Translations under genes and position numbers: made by a program
Assembly: GCA_035048495.1 (NCBI GenBank)
Contig: CM068545.1
Span: 13,351,702 to 13,415,701, forward strand
Reading direction: 5' to 3'
Length of the DNA: 64,000 nt
Source of the DNA: Euptelea pleiosperma
Lineage: Eukaryota > Streptophyta > Magnoliopsida > Ranunculales > Eupteleaceae
Shown here: positions 45,000-55,900 of the stretch, in pieces
Layout of the letters: each line of letters starts with the position of its first letter
How positions within the stretch are numbered: the stretch's first letter is position 1
Notes under the pieces: generated by a model
Told to the model about the DNA's origin: nothing
Databases searched by the model: none
The model's input: only the letters and a program-made list of their open reading frames with translations

Positions 45000-45050
45000 G
45001 GACAACTATGCAAAAATTTGAAGCCTTATATCCTTTTAGTGCCCGCCATT

Positions 45051-45160
45051 CAAGCCCTTGGTGTCAAATTTTCATTGGACAAAGTACACCAGACTCCTTC
45101 CATTGGCTTGTGAGGGGCTCAAGGTACACTTTATCCAATGAAAATGGGACAGAGCTTGTA
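45051..45160. repeat. Small foldback
   Basis: TTTTCATTGGACAAAGTACACC is mirrored by GGTACACTTTATCCAATGAAAA, with CAAGCCC/GGGGCTC outside. Confidence 0.65.
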
Positions 45161-45180
45161 TGGCTATATTCTTAGAAAGA

Positions 45181-45398
45181 GTTTAAAAAAAATTGTGAAA
45201 AAAAGCCCCTTATGTTTCCTTTTTGTTATAATTTTATTGAAATTCAAAATTTTCATTTTATCCATGTTATTTTCCATTTTCACCTTTTTTTCTGTTTTTG
45301 CCCGTGTGTTACAATTCATTATAACAGCCGTTATGATAAAATAAAAACGGTAATGCCACCCGTCAGTATACCATTACAAGGGCCCCTTTTAAACATTG
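45181..45398. mobile_element. AACGG-rich hAT-like element, reverse orientation
   Basis: GTTTAAAAAAAATTGTG at the left and CAAGGGCCCCTTTTAAACAT at the right, with TTATAACAGCCGTTATGAT inside. Confidence 0.6.
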
Positions 45399-46722
45399 AG
45401 GGTCTGTTTAGTAGGCCACCGCAGTGGAAAATAAAATATTTACGCATGTTAATATACGTTTGGATGTGTTTGGCACGCATTTGCCCAAGCTAAATATTTA
45501 GTCGGGCTCGCAAATTTGTCTGCCGCGATAGAAAATATTTGATCACCTTCCCCCATTTAGTAAATATTTTCACACCAAATGAGCCTACGTGGGAAAATCA
45601 TTATTTTCAATAAAATGAGTTTTTTGATATATATATATATAAAATTAAAAAGAAACTCTTTGGATCCTGTAACGTAATATATGAGTCCCACGCTCACCTA
45701 ACTCATATTTGACTTACTTTGATATGTGGGACCCACACAAATTAAAAAAAATGAAGTAAGCTAGCCAATACTCGTACAAGACATTGCTAAATATTGATAT
45801 GCACAAATATTTAGTTAAGATATTATTCGTCTAGCTATAGCTAAATATCCGCCGTTAGAACTCTTTTTCTGACATACCAAACATGGCCTAAGCGATAGTA
45901 CAGTCTGCATGATGGTTATTGTAACATGGGTTGCAACAAGAGTAATAATAAACCCTAAAATGCTGTTGAAATTGTAGATTTTTGCAACAGTTAAAGCTCT
46001 TGACTGGTAATGATTTTTCAATGAAGAATTGTTAGTAATGGCTAGTTGGCAGTTTTGAGACTGGTTGACAGCAACACTAACATATTTGCTGTCATAGTAA
46101 GGGTGAGTGAAAAAGAAACTTAGACACGGACATGACTGGAATTGTACAAGTCCAAAACGAGCTTCTCGAATTAAGAACTAATAAAATTATAAGTGTATTA
46201 TATTTCTTGTTTAGCCCTAATTTTAAAAGCTAAAAAGTCATTGGGACATACATACATGCATGCACACTCACTAACTTTTTGGGGGTGCTTTAGATTAAAG
46301 TTTTTAAATTTGTACTGATTAATCGATACACCCGATGGGAACCAGTCCCAATAATTACTCCGACTTTCGAACTTTCTATTTCAGAACCGAACCTAAAAAG
46401 ACCCAAAACCGAAGTATAGGTTTCGGTTCTTCACAAACTAGTATTTGAAACCAAATCGATTAGACCCAAAACCGACATATACGGTAGTGTTAAAAATGTG
46501 AAGCTTCTTCGAAAATATCCAGATAGAACGCATCGAAAGGTGATTTCCGCTCCCCAACATGGGCTCCATGAAACTGACTCCATATTTACTGAACGACACG
46601 TGGCATGTTCTTGAAAACCATCACTGTATGGATGTTTTGAACCCGTCTTTGACGATGGTCTTCTAGAATATGACACATACATCCGTCGTTCAGGAATATG
46701 GACTCCATAAGAGGAACCAAAG
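45399..46722. other. No gene; possible hAT-like element and (TA)n
   Basis: GGTCTGTTTAGTAGGCC near 45402 and GACATACCAAACATGGCC near 45871 are rough mirror images and may be ends of one element. A (TA)n run lies at about 45628-45645. 46490-46690 has degenerate foldback motifs. Confidence 0.35.
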
Positions 46723-46992
46723 CAAGGTTTAAAAGAGGCCGTTATAACGGTATAACAGACGGGGAGTTACCATTTTTTTGCCGTTATAACTAATTGTAAC
46801 GCTCAGGGAAAAAAAACAAAAAATAACATAAATAACGGAGAAAACAAAACAAATGGCAAATTTTGAAATTTGAAATTCAAATTTTCAAATACGGAAAATA
46901 ACGAAAAAATTAAGGTCATTATTTTTATGCGTTTTAATGGTACGTAACGGGGAGGTCCGAATCCGTTATAACGGCCGTTTTTTAAAACCATG
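46723..46992. mobile_element. AACGG-rich hAT-like element with perfect 8-bp target duplication
   Basis: It starts CAAGGTTTAAAAGAGGCC, ends TTTTTTAAAACCATG, and is flanked by AACCAAAG at 46715-46722 and 46993-47000. 270 bp, noncoding. Confidence 0.88.
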
Positions 46993-47000
46993 AACCAAAG

Positions 47001-47684
47001 TACTCTTCATCTCTATCAACTAGGAATATCAATCTTGGAATAAGAGGAACCAAAGAATATTCAATGGGAAAATATAAATCAGCAAATCAGATTATTCACA
47101 AGATCTTTAGGGATGGGGTCAGCTAGAAGATTTCGCACGGTGGAGGACTCTAGAAACTAGAGGCACGTGTTGTTGAATTGGGCCGTGTATTTGGAGCCAA
47201 CCTTTTTTGCATTGGTTTTGCTTTAAATTCTGACAGTTGGTGAAAAGTACGCGGATATTGAGGGCCAAGAGGCTTAGTGGGCGAACTTTTCAAATGCTGG
47301 AAAATTTTGATGATTGAGAGGTTAAGCATGTGTGGATAGAGCGAGGCAAATAGGCCAACTGACCTTTTAGCCTCGTAAGCCTCTTATCATGACCACGGAA
47401 AAGTTTTCTACGATAATGGCACTCACAAGTTACGTGTCATTCATTAGATATTTTTTTTAAGATCCTTTTGCTATATTTGTGTTTGAATATTAAGAATTTT
47501 TGAGACTCCACTTATGTTTAAAGAGGTTTTGTTTTGTGAGTGAAATATTTTAGTCTCATATCGAAAAATGAGAAAAAAGTCACTTGATATATAAGTAATT
47601 CTTGTCTCATTGCTTTGTAAAAGCCTGGATGCATGGTAGAGGTGATACGATACCATATGCATGTGCGCGCGCCAAGCCATGAAG
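47001..47684. other. No gene; degenerate small-RNA-type promoter motif
   Basis: GTCTCATATCG (47553-47563) followed 24 bp later by TATATAAG (47588-47595) mimics the USE/TATA pair of plant Pol III snRNA genes, but no snRNA follows. Similar pairs occur in plant TRIM-type repeats. Confidence 0.4.
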
Positions 47685-49340
47685 CATAGTGGATCTCAGC
47701 CACCCATTATTGAAGCCATATAAGATAAGAGGGGTATAAGAAAACCGTTAAATTTATGTTAAATTCTATTTTTTTTTTAAAATTTTAAATTTCAAATTTC
47801 AAATTTTAAATTTTGAATTTCAGCACCACTTTTTTCCGTTAAAATTATTAAAATTCATTTTTTTCATTTTTGCCCTTGGCCGTTTCAATCCGTTTTAACG
47901 GTAACACCCCTTTCGAGGCATAAAAAGTGGGGCTCCTGAGCCTGACCCTTGGGCTATATGTAGGTAAATAGTAGGTGACCCATGCCCACGGCACTTATTG
48001 ACAAAGCGTTTGTCAAAATTTGGTGTGAGCGGTTGAGATCCACCGTCCATTTGGTGTGATAAGATCTCGGCCATCCTTTATGAAGCCAGATAAGAGGGGG
48101 AGACAACCGTCCTGTTTTGTTATATAGATAGTAGGTGACCCATGCCCACTGCAATCATCGACAAAGCGTTTGTCAAAATTGGGTGTGAGTGGCTGAGATC
48201 CACCGTCCATTTGGCGTGATAAGATCTCGTCCATCCTTTATGAAGCCGGATAAGAGGGGGAGGCAACCGTCATGTTTTATTATATAGACTAGTGGGTGGC
48301 CCATGCCATCGGCACTCATTGACAAAGAATTTGCCAAAATCAGGTGAGCAGTGGAGATCCACCATCCATTTGGGGGAGGATTAGATCTCGGCCCTTCTTT
48401 GTTGATGCTTATAAGAGGAAGTATAAGTAAGGAGACAATCAATGTGTTTTGTTATATAGAAAAGTAAATGGTCCACGCCCATGCCCACGGCACTCTCCAC
48501 CAAAAGCGTTTGCAAAAATTGGGTGCCTTCGGCACTCAAACAGTATAGCGGACTGGGGCGTTACCGTTTTTTCCATTATAATGGATTGTAACGCACAAAG
48601 GGAGAAATGGAAAAATAACATAAATAACAAAAAATAATGGTGTTGAAATTTAAATTTTGAATAAATTGAGGTCAAATGTGGCAGATTGAGTGGCTGAAAT
48701 CTAACCGTCCACATTAGATCTATGGTTTGATCTCAACCACTCTTTATCTAACCGTCCACATTAGATGGATGGATAAGATAAGAGAATACAACTGAGTTGT
48801 CTTGATAGATGCACGGGTGGCCCGTGCCCGCGGCACTTCCGACAAAGTGTTTGTCAAAATCAGGTGCGTGTTAATCTCAACCATCGATATAAAGCATAGT
48901 GGATCTCAGCTACTCATTATTGAAGCCATATAAGATAAGAGGGGTATAAGGAAACCATTAAATTTCCGTTAAATTCTATTTTTCTTTAATTTTTAATGTT
49001 TAATTTTAATTTTTAAATTTGAATTTCAGCACCACTTTTTTTCCATTTTTGCCCCTGGCAGTTTCAATCCGTTTTAATGGTAACACTCCTCTCGAGGCAT
49101 AAAAAGTGGGGCTCCTGAGCCTAGCCCTTGGGCTATATGTAAATCCAACCCATTTCATTCCTTATATGTAGGTAAATAGTAGGTGACCTGTACCCACGGC
49201 ACTCATCGACAAAGCGTTTGTCAAAATTGGGTGTGAGTAGCTGAGATCCACAGTCCATTTGGTGTGATAAGATCTCGGCCATCCTTTATGAAGCCGGATA
49301 AGAGGGGGAGACAACCGTCCTGTTTTGTTATATAGAATAT
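47685..49340. repeat. Tandem array of 160-bp units inside a direct segmental duplication
   Basis: Units starting GTAGGTGACCCATGCCCAC occur at 47971, 48131 and about 48291 (period 160), a longer diverged unit starts near 48463, and single units recur at about 48800 and 49178. Each has GACAAAGCGTTTGTCAAAAT, GAGATCCACCGTCCATTTGG and a TTTTGTTATATAGA end. The block 47685-48130 (GCATAGTGGATCTCAGCCAC, a shared AACGG element remnant, GGCATAAAAAGTGGGGCTCC) is repeated at 48890-49335. No protein. Confidence 0.8.
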
Positions 49341-49520
49341 TAAATATACAAAAGGCCTTAGTGGAATTTTCGAGTTAGGTTAGAACTTAATAGACGTTGA
49401 TGTTAAGAATAAGTTCTAGAAAACTTTTCTAAAGATAACCATGCATTTTATTATTTAGAAAAGTTATTTGTCATTTAGGAAAGTTATTAAAAGCTAAAAG
49501 ACTAATTTTGATATATAAAA

Positions 49521-49859
49521 GGGTCAGGTTCGGGGGACAACCATTTTTGGCGTACCCACGTAGAAGATGAATCAATGGCTGATTTTTGGTGAGGATGATC
49601 TCCTCATCATATAGATCACCCCAACAAAAAATCAGCCTGTTCTGAAATTTCTAACCCCATCAAATGTAGTTTTCAAGTTATACGGTAAAATTAGACGGTC
49701 CATGATTCTTCAACTTCTTAACCAGTCTACGAATATCGGAATGATTTGAATTTTTGTGAAGATGATCTCCTCACCATAAAGATCACCCTCACCAAAAATC
49801 AGCCATTGATTCATCTTCTATATGGGGTATGTCAAATGGTTGTCCCCCAAACCTTACCC
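49521..49859. mobile_element. MULE-like foldback with 9-bp target duplication
   Basis: GGGTCAGGTTCGGGGGACAA is mirrored by TTGTCCCCCAAACCTTACCC. TATATAAAA (49512-49520) and TTTATAAAA (49860-49868) are a 9-bp duplication with one mismatch. 339 bp. The interior GATGAATCAATGGCTGATTT is mirrored by AAATCAGCCATTGATTCATC. Confidence 0.85.
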
Positions 49860-50084
49860 TTTATAAAAATATACTTAGATTGTGAAAGAAAACTTTTGAT
49901 ACCTAATGTTGGTTGGGGCCTGCCTAACACTACACTATTCTCCAAAATAAATAAAGATCTCATCTAAGCTTTTTGGTAGGCAAGGACTATTTGATGAGCA
50001 AGACTGTTTTTAACGAGACAAACTCTTAGGCCCTGTTTGGCAACCAGACATGGATTTGGAATTGAATGTGAAGGTGGTTTTGAA

Positions 50085-50370
50085 CAAGGTTTAAAAAATG
50101 GCCGTTGTAACGGATTCGGACCTCCCCCGTTACATTATGGACCGTTAAAACATCCAAAAAATAACGGCCGTTGTAACGAAAATAATGGCTGTTATTTTTC
50201 CGTTATAAAGAAAATAATAACCGTTATTTTCTGAAAAAAATTGTGAAAAAAAATCCGTTATTTTTCCTTTTTGCCCCTGAGCGTTTTTTTGTTATAACAG
50301 CCATTATAACAGAAAAACGGTAACTCCCCCCTGTCCGTTATACAGTTATAACGGTCCCCTTTATACCTTG
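50085..50370. mobile_element. AACGG-rich hAT-like element with 8-bp target duplication
   Basis: CAAGGTTTAAAAAATGGCCG to CCCCTTTATACCTTG, flanked by GTTTTGAA (50077-50084) and GTTTAGAA (50371-50378). 286 bp. Confidence 0.85.
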
Positions 50371-50887
50371 GTTTAGAACAAGTGGCCTGGTATCAACACT
50401 CACAGAGATGAAACAAAAACCGAGTAATTAGTTACGCACCCCAAGTTGCACTAATTGACTCGCTGCGTTGGTTTGACGCCTCAGCAAAGGCGCAGCGCAC
50501 CACGCGACATATTTGTTTTGGGAGACGACAGCGTAACTCACAGGTTGCACGACAACATTAGATTTCACTACAATTCATAAATTGGACAAATCCGCAGAAC
50601 ACCACCGCCTAGTTTGCGCCTTTTGAAATTAACGCCACCATAAAAAAAACGATCCCAAAACAGCATTGGCGTGAATTTGGGACCTTCAAATCTTATGTTA
50701 AAATAGCTGCTTTGGCATTACAGAAAACATGAAATGTGACCAATCGAAAATAGCCACCTACACATGGGCCTTAGAGCGAGGTGGACCAAAGAAAATCCAT
50801 ATGTTAAACCTCATCTTATAACATTAGCACACATTGAGATCCCTCCCCAGTTTTATTGTACTACGAACAAAGTAGTATAATCTAAAG
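50371..50887. other. No gene seen
   Basis: Mixed-composition sequence between two hAT-like elements; no motif recognised. Confidence 0.4.
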
Positions 50888-51297
50888 CAAGGTTTAAAGG
50901 GGACCGTTATAAGGGTATAACGGACTGGGGGCGTTACCGTTTTGTTATAACGAAAAAAACGCTCAGGGAAAAAACGGAAAAAAAATGGGAAAATAACAGA
51001 ATATAACGGAAAATAACGGAAAAAACTGAAAAAATGGCTCCAAAATTTCAAAAATGAATATAACGGAAAATAACGGGAAAAAATGAAAATAACGGCCTTT
51101 TTTTTTCACAAAATTTTCAGAAAATAACGGTCGTTATTTTCGTTATAACGAAAAAATAACGGAAAATAATGGCCGTTATTTTTGTTATAACAGCCGTTAT
51201 TTTCTGGGCGTTTTAACGGTCCATAACGTAATGGGGTAGGTCCGAATCCGTTATAACAGCAGTTATTTTCATTATAACGGACGTTTTTTAAACCTTG
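50888..51297. mobile_element. AACGG-rich hAT-like element with perfect 8-bp target duplication
   Basis: CAAGGTTTAAAGGGGACCG to CGTTTTTTAAACCTTG, flanked by ATCTAAAG at 50880-50887 and 51298-51305. The 410-bp interior has more than ten AACGG or CCGTT cores, several as CGTTATAACG palindromes. Confidence 0.92.
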
Positions 51298-51989
51298 ATC
51301 TAAAGTGGAATGGTGGGCCCATCTATTAATCAATCCATTCATCTTGCTCCACATGGCAGTACCAAAAGCTGAGTTCATCTATTGATCAACCCGTTTATCA
51401 TTTGAGATACTCCCATGTTATCTTTGAAATTTTACATAACGCCGTAATTTGAAAAAACTAACTTATCCCATGTCCTGGACTCCTGTCCACCGTTTATGGT
51501 CGGCGTTGATCCAAATTGACTAATAAATTTTTTTGAAAGATGAAAATACACCTTTCTTCAACCTTAGAACAAGAACATGTAGTATTGTTCTTTAACCTTG
51601 GAACAAATATTACACCAGAAAAGCCCCACCCCTTCTTTTTCCATACCAAATTAAGCGTGTAGTCGAAACGAATTATCAAACGGTCCTAATTCACTGTTCT
51701 CACAATGCGCAACTCCACTAAGGGTGTGTTTGATTGCACATAACATTTTCCCGAAAAAATACATCTGGGAAATCCTATAAATGGTTGATTGATTGCAACT
51801 ACGAATACATTTTTCTACCATGTGAGAAAATAAAGGCGTATTTTCAAGTGGAAATGACAATGGGAAATGAATTCTGGGCTTAGTAGGAAAAATTATCCAG
51901 ATTTAAATGGCTTGTTAGGGAAAATTACACAGACTTAATTAAAATGTCTATCTAACAATGGACGGTTGTATTTTCGTAAGGAAGTTATG

Positions 51990-52295
51990 CCCACTTATTG
52001 GTGGATAAATGCAGTTAAAATCAGCTTGATTGATGATTTCTAGCCATTTTATTTACTACCCAAAAAACATGCTTGAATCCAACGGCTAGAATCAATCTTA
52101 AAAAGTACTAAAATTTGTGGCTTGAGATAACCAATCATGTTGATTTTTGGTTTGTATATTCGGCAAGGGATGGGCTAAACATCCATGTAGTTAATGGGCC
52201 CAAAAAAATGTGCTATGTAGGGCCTGGCCCCTGGGCTGGGGCCTTCTCTCACCAAAGAGCCTTAGGCAATGGCCTTAAGGTAGAGCCGGCCCTGC
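51990..52295. repeat. Foldback MITE within a larger repeat
   Basis: AGCTTGATTGATGATTTCTAGCC and its mirror ATCATGTTGATTTTTGG, then GGGCCTTCTCTCACCAAAG and GAGCCGGCCCTG, as at 33.7-34.6 kb. Confidence 0.6.
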
Positions 52296-52701
52296 TGGTT
52301 GGAACACTTCACCTTTAGCATGTACCATTGACGGGCTTCAAACCCATGAGATATTGATTATTTAACCTTGAAACCACCCATACATTAGTGGAATTAAATT
52401 GCTCGCCAGAGTAGCTGTCAGCTAACCGTGATACTCAAATAAGTAGGTCAAGTGTAATGACCAGTCAAATTACTAGCCCATCGACCACCACAACCTGTTT
52501 GATTTGGATTTAAGGTTCCGACCAAAAGCCACGAGCTCTTGTGATCTAAGGTTGAAGAAAAGGTTATTTTTGTCCTTTTAAAGTAAATTGTTAGTCACTT
52601 TGAGTCGATGACAATTAACAAGGGCGGATCATATGTCAAATTTCAAAGATAAAAATGGGGTGTATGTCAAAAATTCCCAAACTTTTAACTTCAAGGAAAA
52701 A

Positions 52702-52761
52702 ACGATTGTTTCTCATTTCTCCTTAATACCAAAAAAAAAAAAAATACGACTGTTTCTCATT
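52702..52761 (+). mobile_element. Ultra-short LINE tail insertion with 16-bp target duplication
   Basis: ACGATTGTTTCTCATT (52702-52717) and ACGACTGTTTCTCATT (52746-52761) flank 28 bp: TCTCCTTAATACC plus an A-run. Confidence 0.75.
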
Positions 52762-52945
52762 AACCGCCGTGACTATACAACAACTGTAATTTGTAAATCT
52801 AACAAAATTAACTGAAAGTTTATACAACAAAATACTGATTGAGGGTTTCATCTTCTCCAAGGTCTCTTCCTTCCCTTTGCCGGAGTCTCAGGCCGTTTGC
52901 AGGAACTCCCTCGTCCTAACTTCCCCGGCCTACCCACGCCTTTCT

Positions 52946-55900
52946 TCACCACCACCACTGACGACTCCGCCGAAACTCGGCATCGCGTGCCTTCTTACTT
53001 TCTGGCGTCGGAGTCGCTTCGGCGGAAGCTTTTCCCGCTACTTTGCGGTTGCATGGACGTGTGCTTCTAGGCTTTACCGGAGGACTACACCCCGGTGATT
53101 CCACCGGAGCCTCTACCTGAACTTGATTGGTTCTAGACTTTACCGGAGGATCACACACTGGTGGTTTTGCGGTGATGTCAGCAGCAGCACCTGAATCACT
53201 ACCGGAAACTCTTTGATTCAGCCGGAATGTTTTGGTGGCGAGATCTCTGAGTGAGACAGCCGAATTGTATTCGCGTGAATTCTTGGGATAGAAAACCATG
53301 GCGTTGTTGGATAGCAGAAGCAAATCTCGGAAGAGTTCTCTGGCGGATGTGATCGAACGGTCAGAGATTCTCGATCTTATAGCGTCGAAATCCAGGTGCC
53401 GACGGATCGTTTTCTTGTATCTCGCTCTCTTCTGTTATGGTAAATAGCGAAAAGAAAGGGAGTCAGCTAATGGTATTCATGGTCAATAGAGGTGCATTTT
53501 GGTCATTTACATAAATCACATATACACCTAGTGATATCCAAGACTAATAATAATCATAACCGTCAATTATATAGACCAATTCTTGACCATGACCCTTTAA
53601 TCTGATCGTCCAAAAAGGAAGGCAAGAAGAAGAATTAAGATCATCAGATAAGGTCAATTAGTGGCATGTGTCCTATTGGTTTGACCTTTAATAATGGCCC
53701 CACCCTTCCGTGTGGTGCACAATGAATCTTCTTTGGGAGCCACGAATGTTTGGTCCACTGCTTGATTGATCTACACAAAAAATCAGCATGACTTGATGGT
53801 TTCTAGTCGTTGGATTCGACCATTTTTTGGGTACTCAAATCCAACAGCTAAAACCCCAATCAGGCCGTTTTTTTTCTGCTGTGGAGATCCACTGTGCGCC
53901 AAACATCACATGGAAGAGTGCCACGTGGCATTATGGGATGGGCAACAAATAAAAATCGCCGCAGTCAAGGTTTACAAGTCTGGTACCAACGGATGAGATG
54001 TTGTTAGAAACTTAGAACCCGCCATCCACCTTAATAACGTACTTCGCTGATAAATGTAGTCTCTTTTTTCTTACCTGGCTCTCGAGCCGTCGTCGAAACA
54101 CAGACGCATTCTCATTCTCCATAAACGAATTCAAAATTTCAATAAGGTCAACGATTTTCTCCCCACCACTATGACCCTTGTGATCATCCCTATCGGAAGA
54201 TCTGACACTCCGATCGCAATCGCCCGTCGATTCTTCTTTATCTCGACCCTCCACGGCCGAACTCAACACGTCGCTGTCCCCAACACTTCCTTCTTTACTA
54301 CAATCCTTCCTCTTTCTCTTCCCTCTCCTCTTCCTCACACTCCCTCCTCCGCCACCCAAGAAAGTCTCAACACTCGTCGTCTTCTCTCTCTCTTCGAGCT
54401 TGATCTCGGTTTCTTGAGTTGACACCGCTGCCGGAATTTGACATTCCGTTGACCAATTCGTCCTTGTTTCTTCGGTGAAACTACTCGCGGATAGTCCATC
54501 CTTGGATATATCTTTGCCGGAAAATTCGGCTCCCTCGGAGTTTCCAACGGAAACCGGTGATTCCGTCTGGTCGGAGTCGTATTTGACGTGGCCCACTTTT
54601 CCTTTCTCGGCCTTTAGATTCTCAAGCTTTGATTCGAGAGACCTGAAATACGATAATCCATGACCACCTTACCTTTTAGTTCACAAATTAAAATATTTAT
54701 AAAGATTAATAATTACAGAGGAATAATTAGTTGAAAATGTGAAGAGGGTGTAAAGAAAAACTTCGCTGACCGCTCACAATATGTGCCACTTGGCAAATTT
54801 TTAAAGGACACTGACCGTATAGATATTTGGCCAATCCCTAGGTGGACCTACAAATTAAAAATCAACCTGATTAGTAATATCTAAGCGTTAGATTGGAGTA
54901 ATTTTCATGGGTTTATTTTAACCGTGGGAATTTGAGCATTATTGACCATTATTTGGGGTACAGGTATCCAAAGGTTTGAAATCACTAATCATGCTGATTT
55001 TTGGTTTCTATGTCCACCTAGGGATTGGCTAAACATCCCTACGTCAGCATCCTCTAAGACTATGCCACGTAGCTCATGTTGTGGGCGGTCGGCAGAGTTT
55101 TACTCAGACAGTGTACGATCTTGCTTCCTTTGAGACGTACACGTGGCAAAGATGGTATCAGAGCTAAGCCCAATGCAGCAAAAATGGGCTTGAAGACATA
55201 ATCATATCCATTATGGGCTCTGAGGTCTGTACTGGGCTTTATTTTAAGGGCAGCTACCTACATAAATGGGCTGGTTGTAATGTTTGGCCTACGCTTAAAA
55301 TCAGCTCGATTGGTGACTTCGATCTCCTGGATTCAAACATCTTCACGACATGGGCTTGGAACCCACACATTCGCATGTTCATGAAGCCCATGATTAAATA
55401 ATGCTTGGCTGCAGATCCACACATGGGTTGATTTTAAGCCGCCAGATTCGAGCATTATTTGGGATACTCGGATCCAAGGTCTAGAAATCACCTATCAGGC
55501 TGAATTTTGGCCTGTAGGGCCAACTGGGAATGCCAAACATCCATACGGTAGAACAGTGTGCCACGTTGCTCACAGGATCGTCAATCAAAACTCGCTCTTT
55601 ACACCAAAATAAACCAAATCGAATGCGTAAATACCGACCCAATTGAGTCTTCAGATTTCTCCAACTCTCGCTTCAACTCTGCAACCCGTTGCTTTCGAAG
55701 CTCTTCAAACAAAACCCTGCTATAAGTAAAAAAACAACGGTATTTTTAAAAAGGGAATCCAACTTTAATTAAATGCTTAAAAGACTAATGTAGCCCTATT
55801 CGTTTCGACAAATATGTACAAGAATCTTTTAATTGTAAAGGCAATTTCGTAATTTTAAAGGATGACCATCTTCACAAAATTGACATAAATACCCTCTACC

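Larger units (their letters stand above)
44360..45000. repeat. Large inverted repeat interrupted by an AACGG-rich element
   Basis: 44375-44459 (GTATGGTACTTTACC, AAAAGGATTTGT, GTGTTGATACAGAAAA) is mirrored by 44885-44970 (TTCTGTGTCAACAC, ACAAATCCTTTTTC, CACCATACAGA). Between the arms lies the element 44469-44841. Confidence 0.6.

Noticed and set aside
47971..48540. CRISPR-like regularly spaced repeats
   Set aside because: These are whole 160-bp tandem units in a plant genome, with no short repeat plus unique spacer structure.
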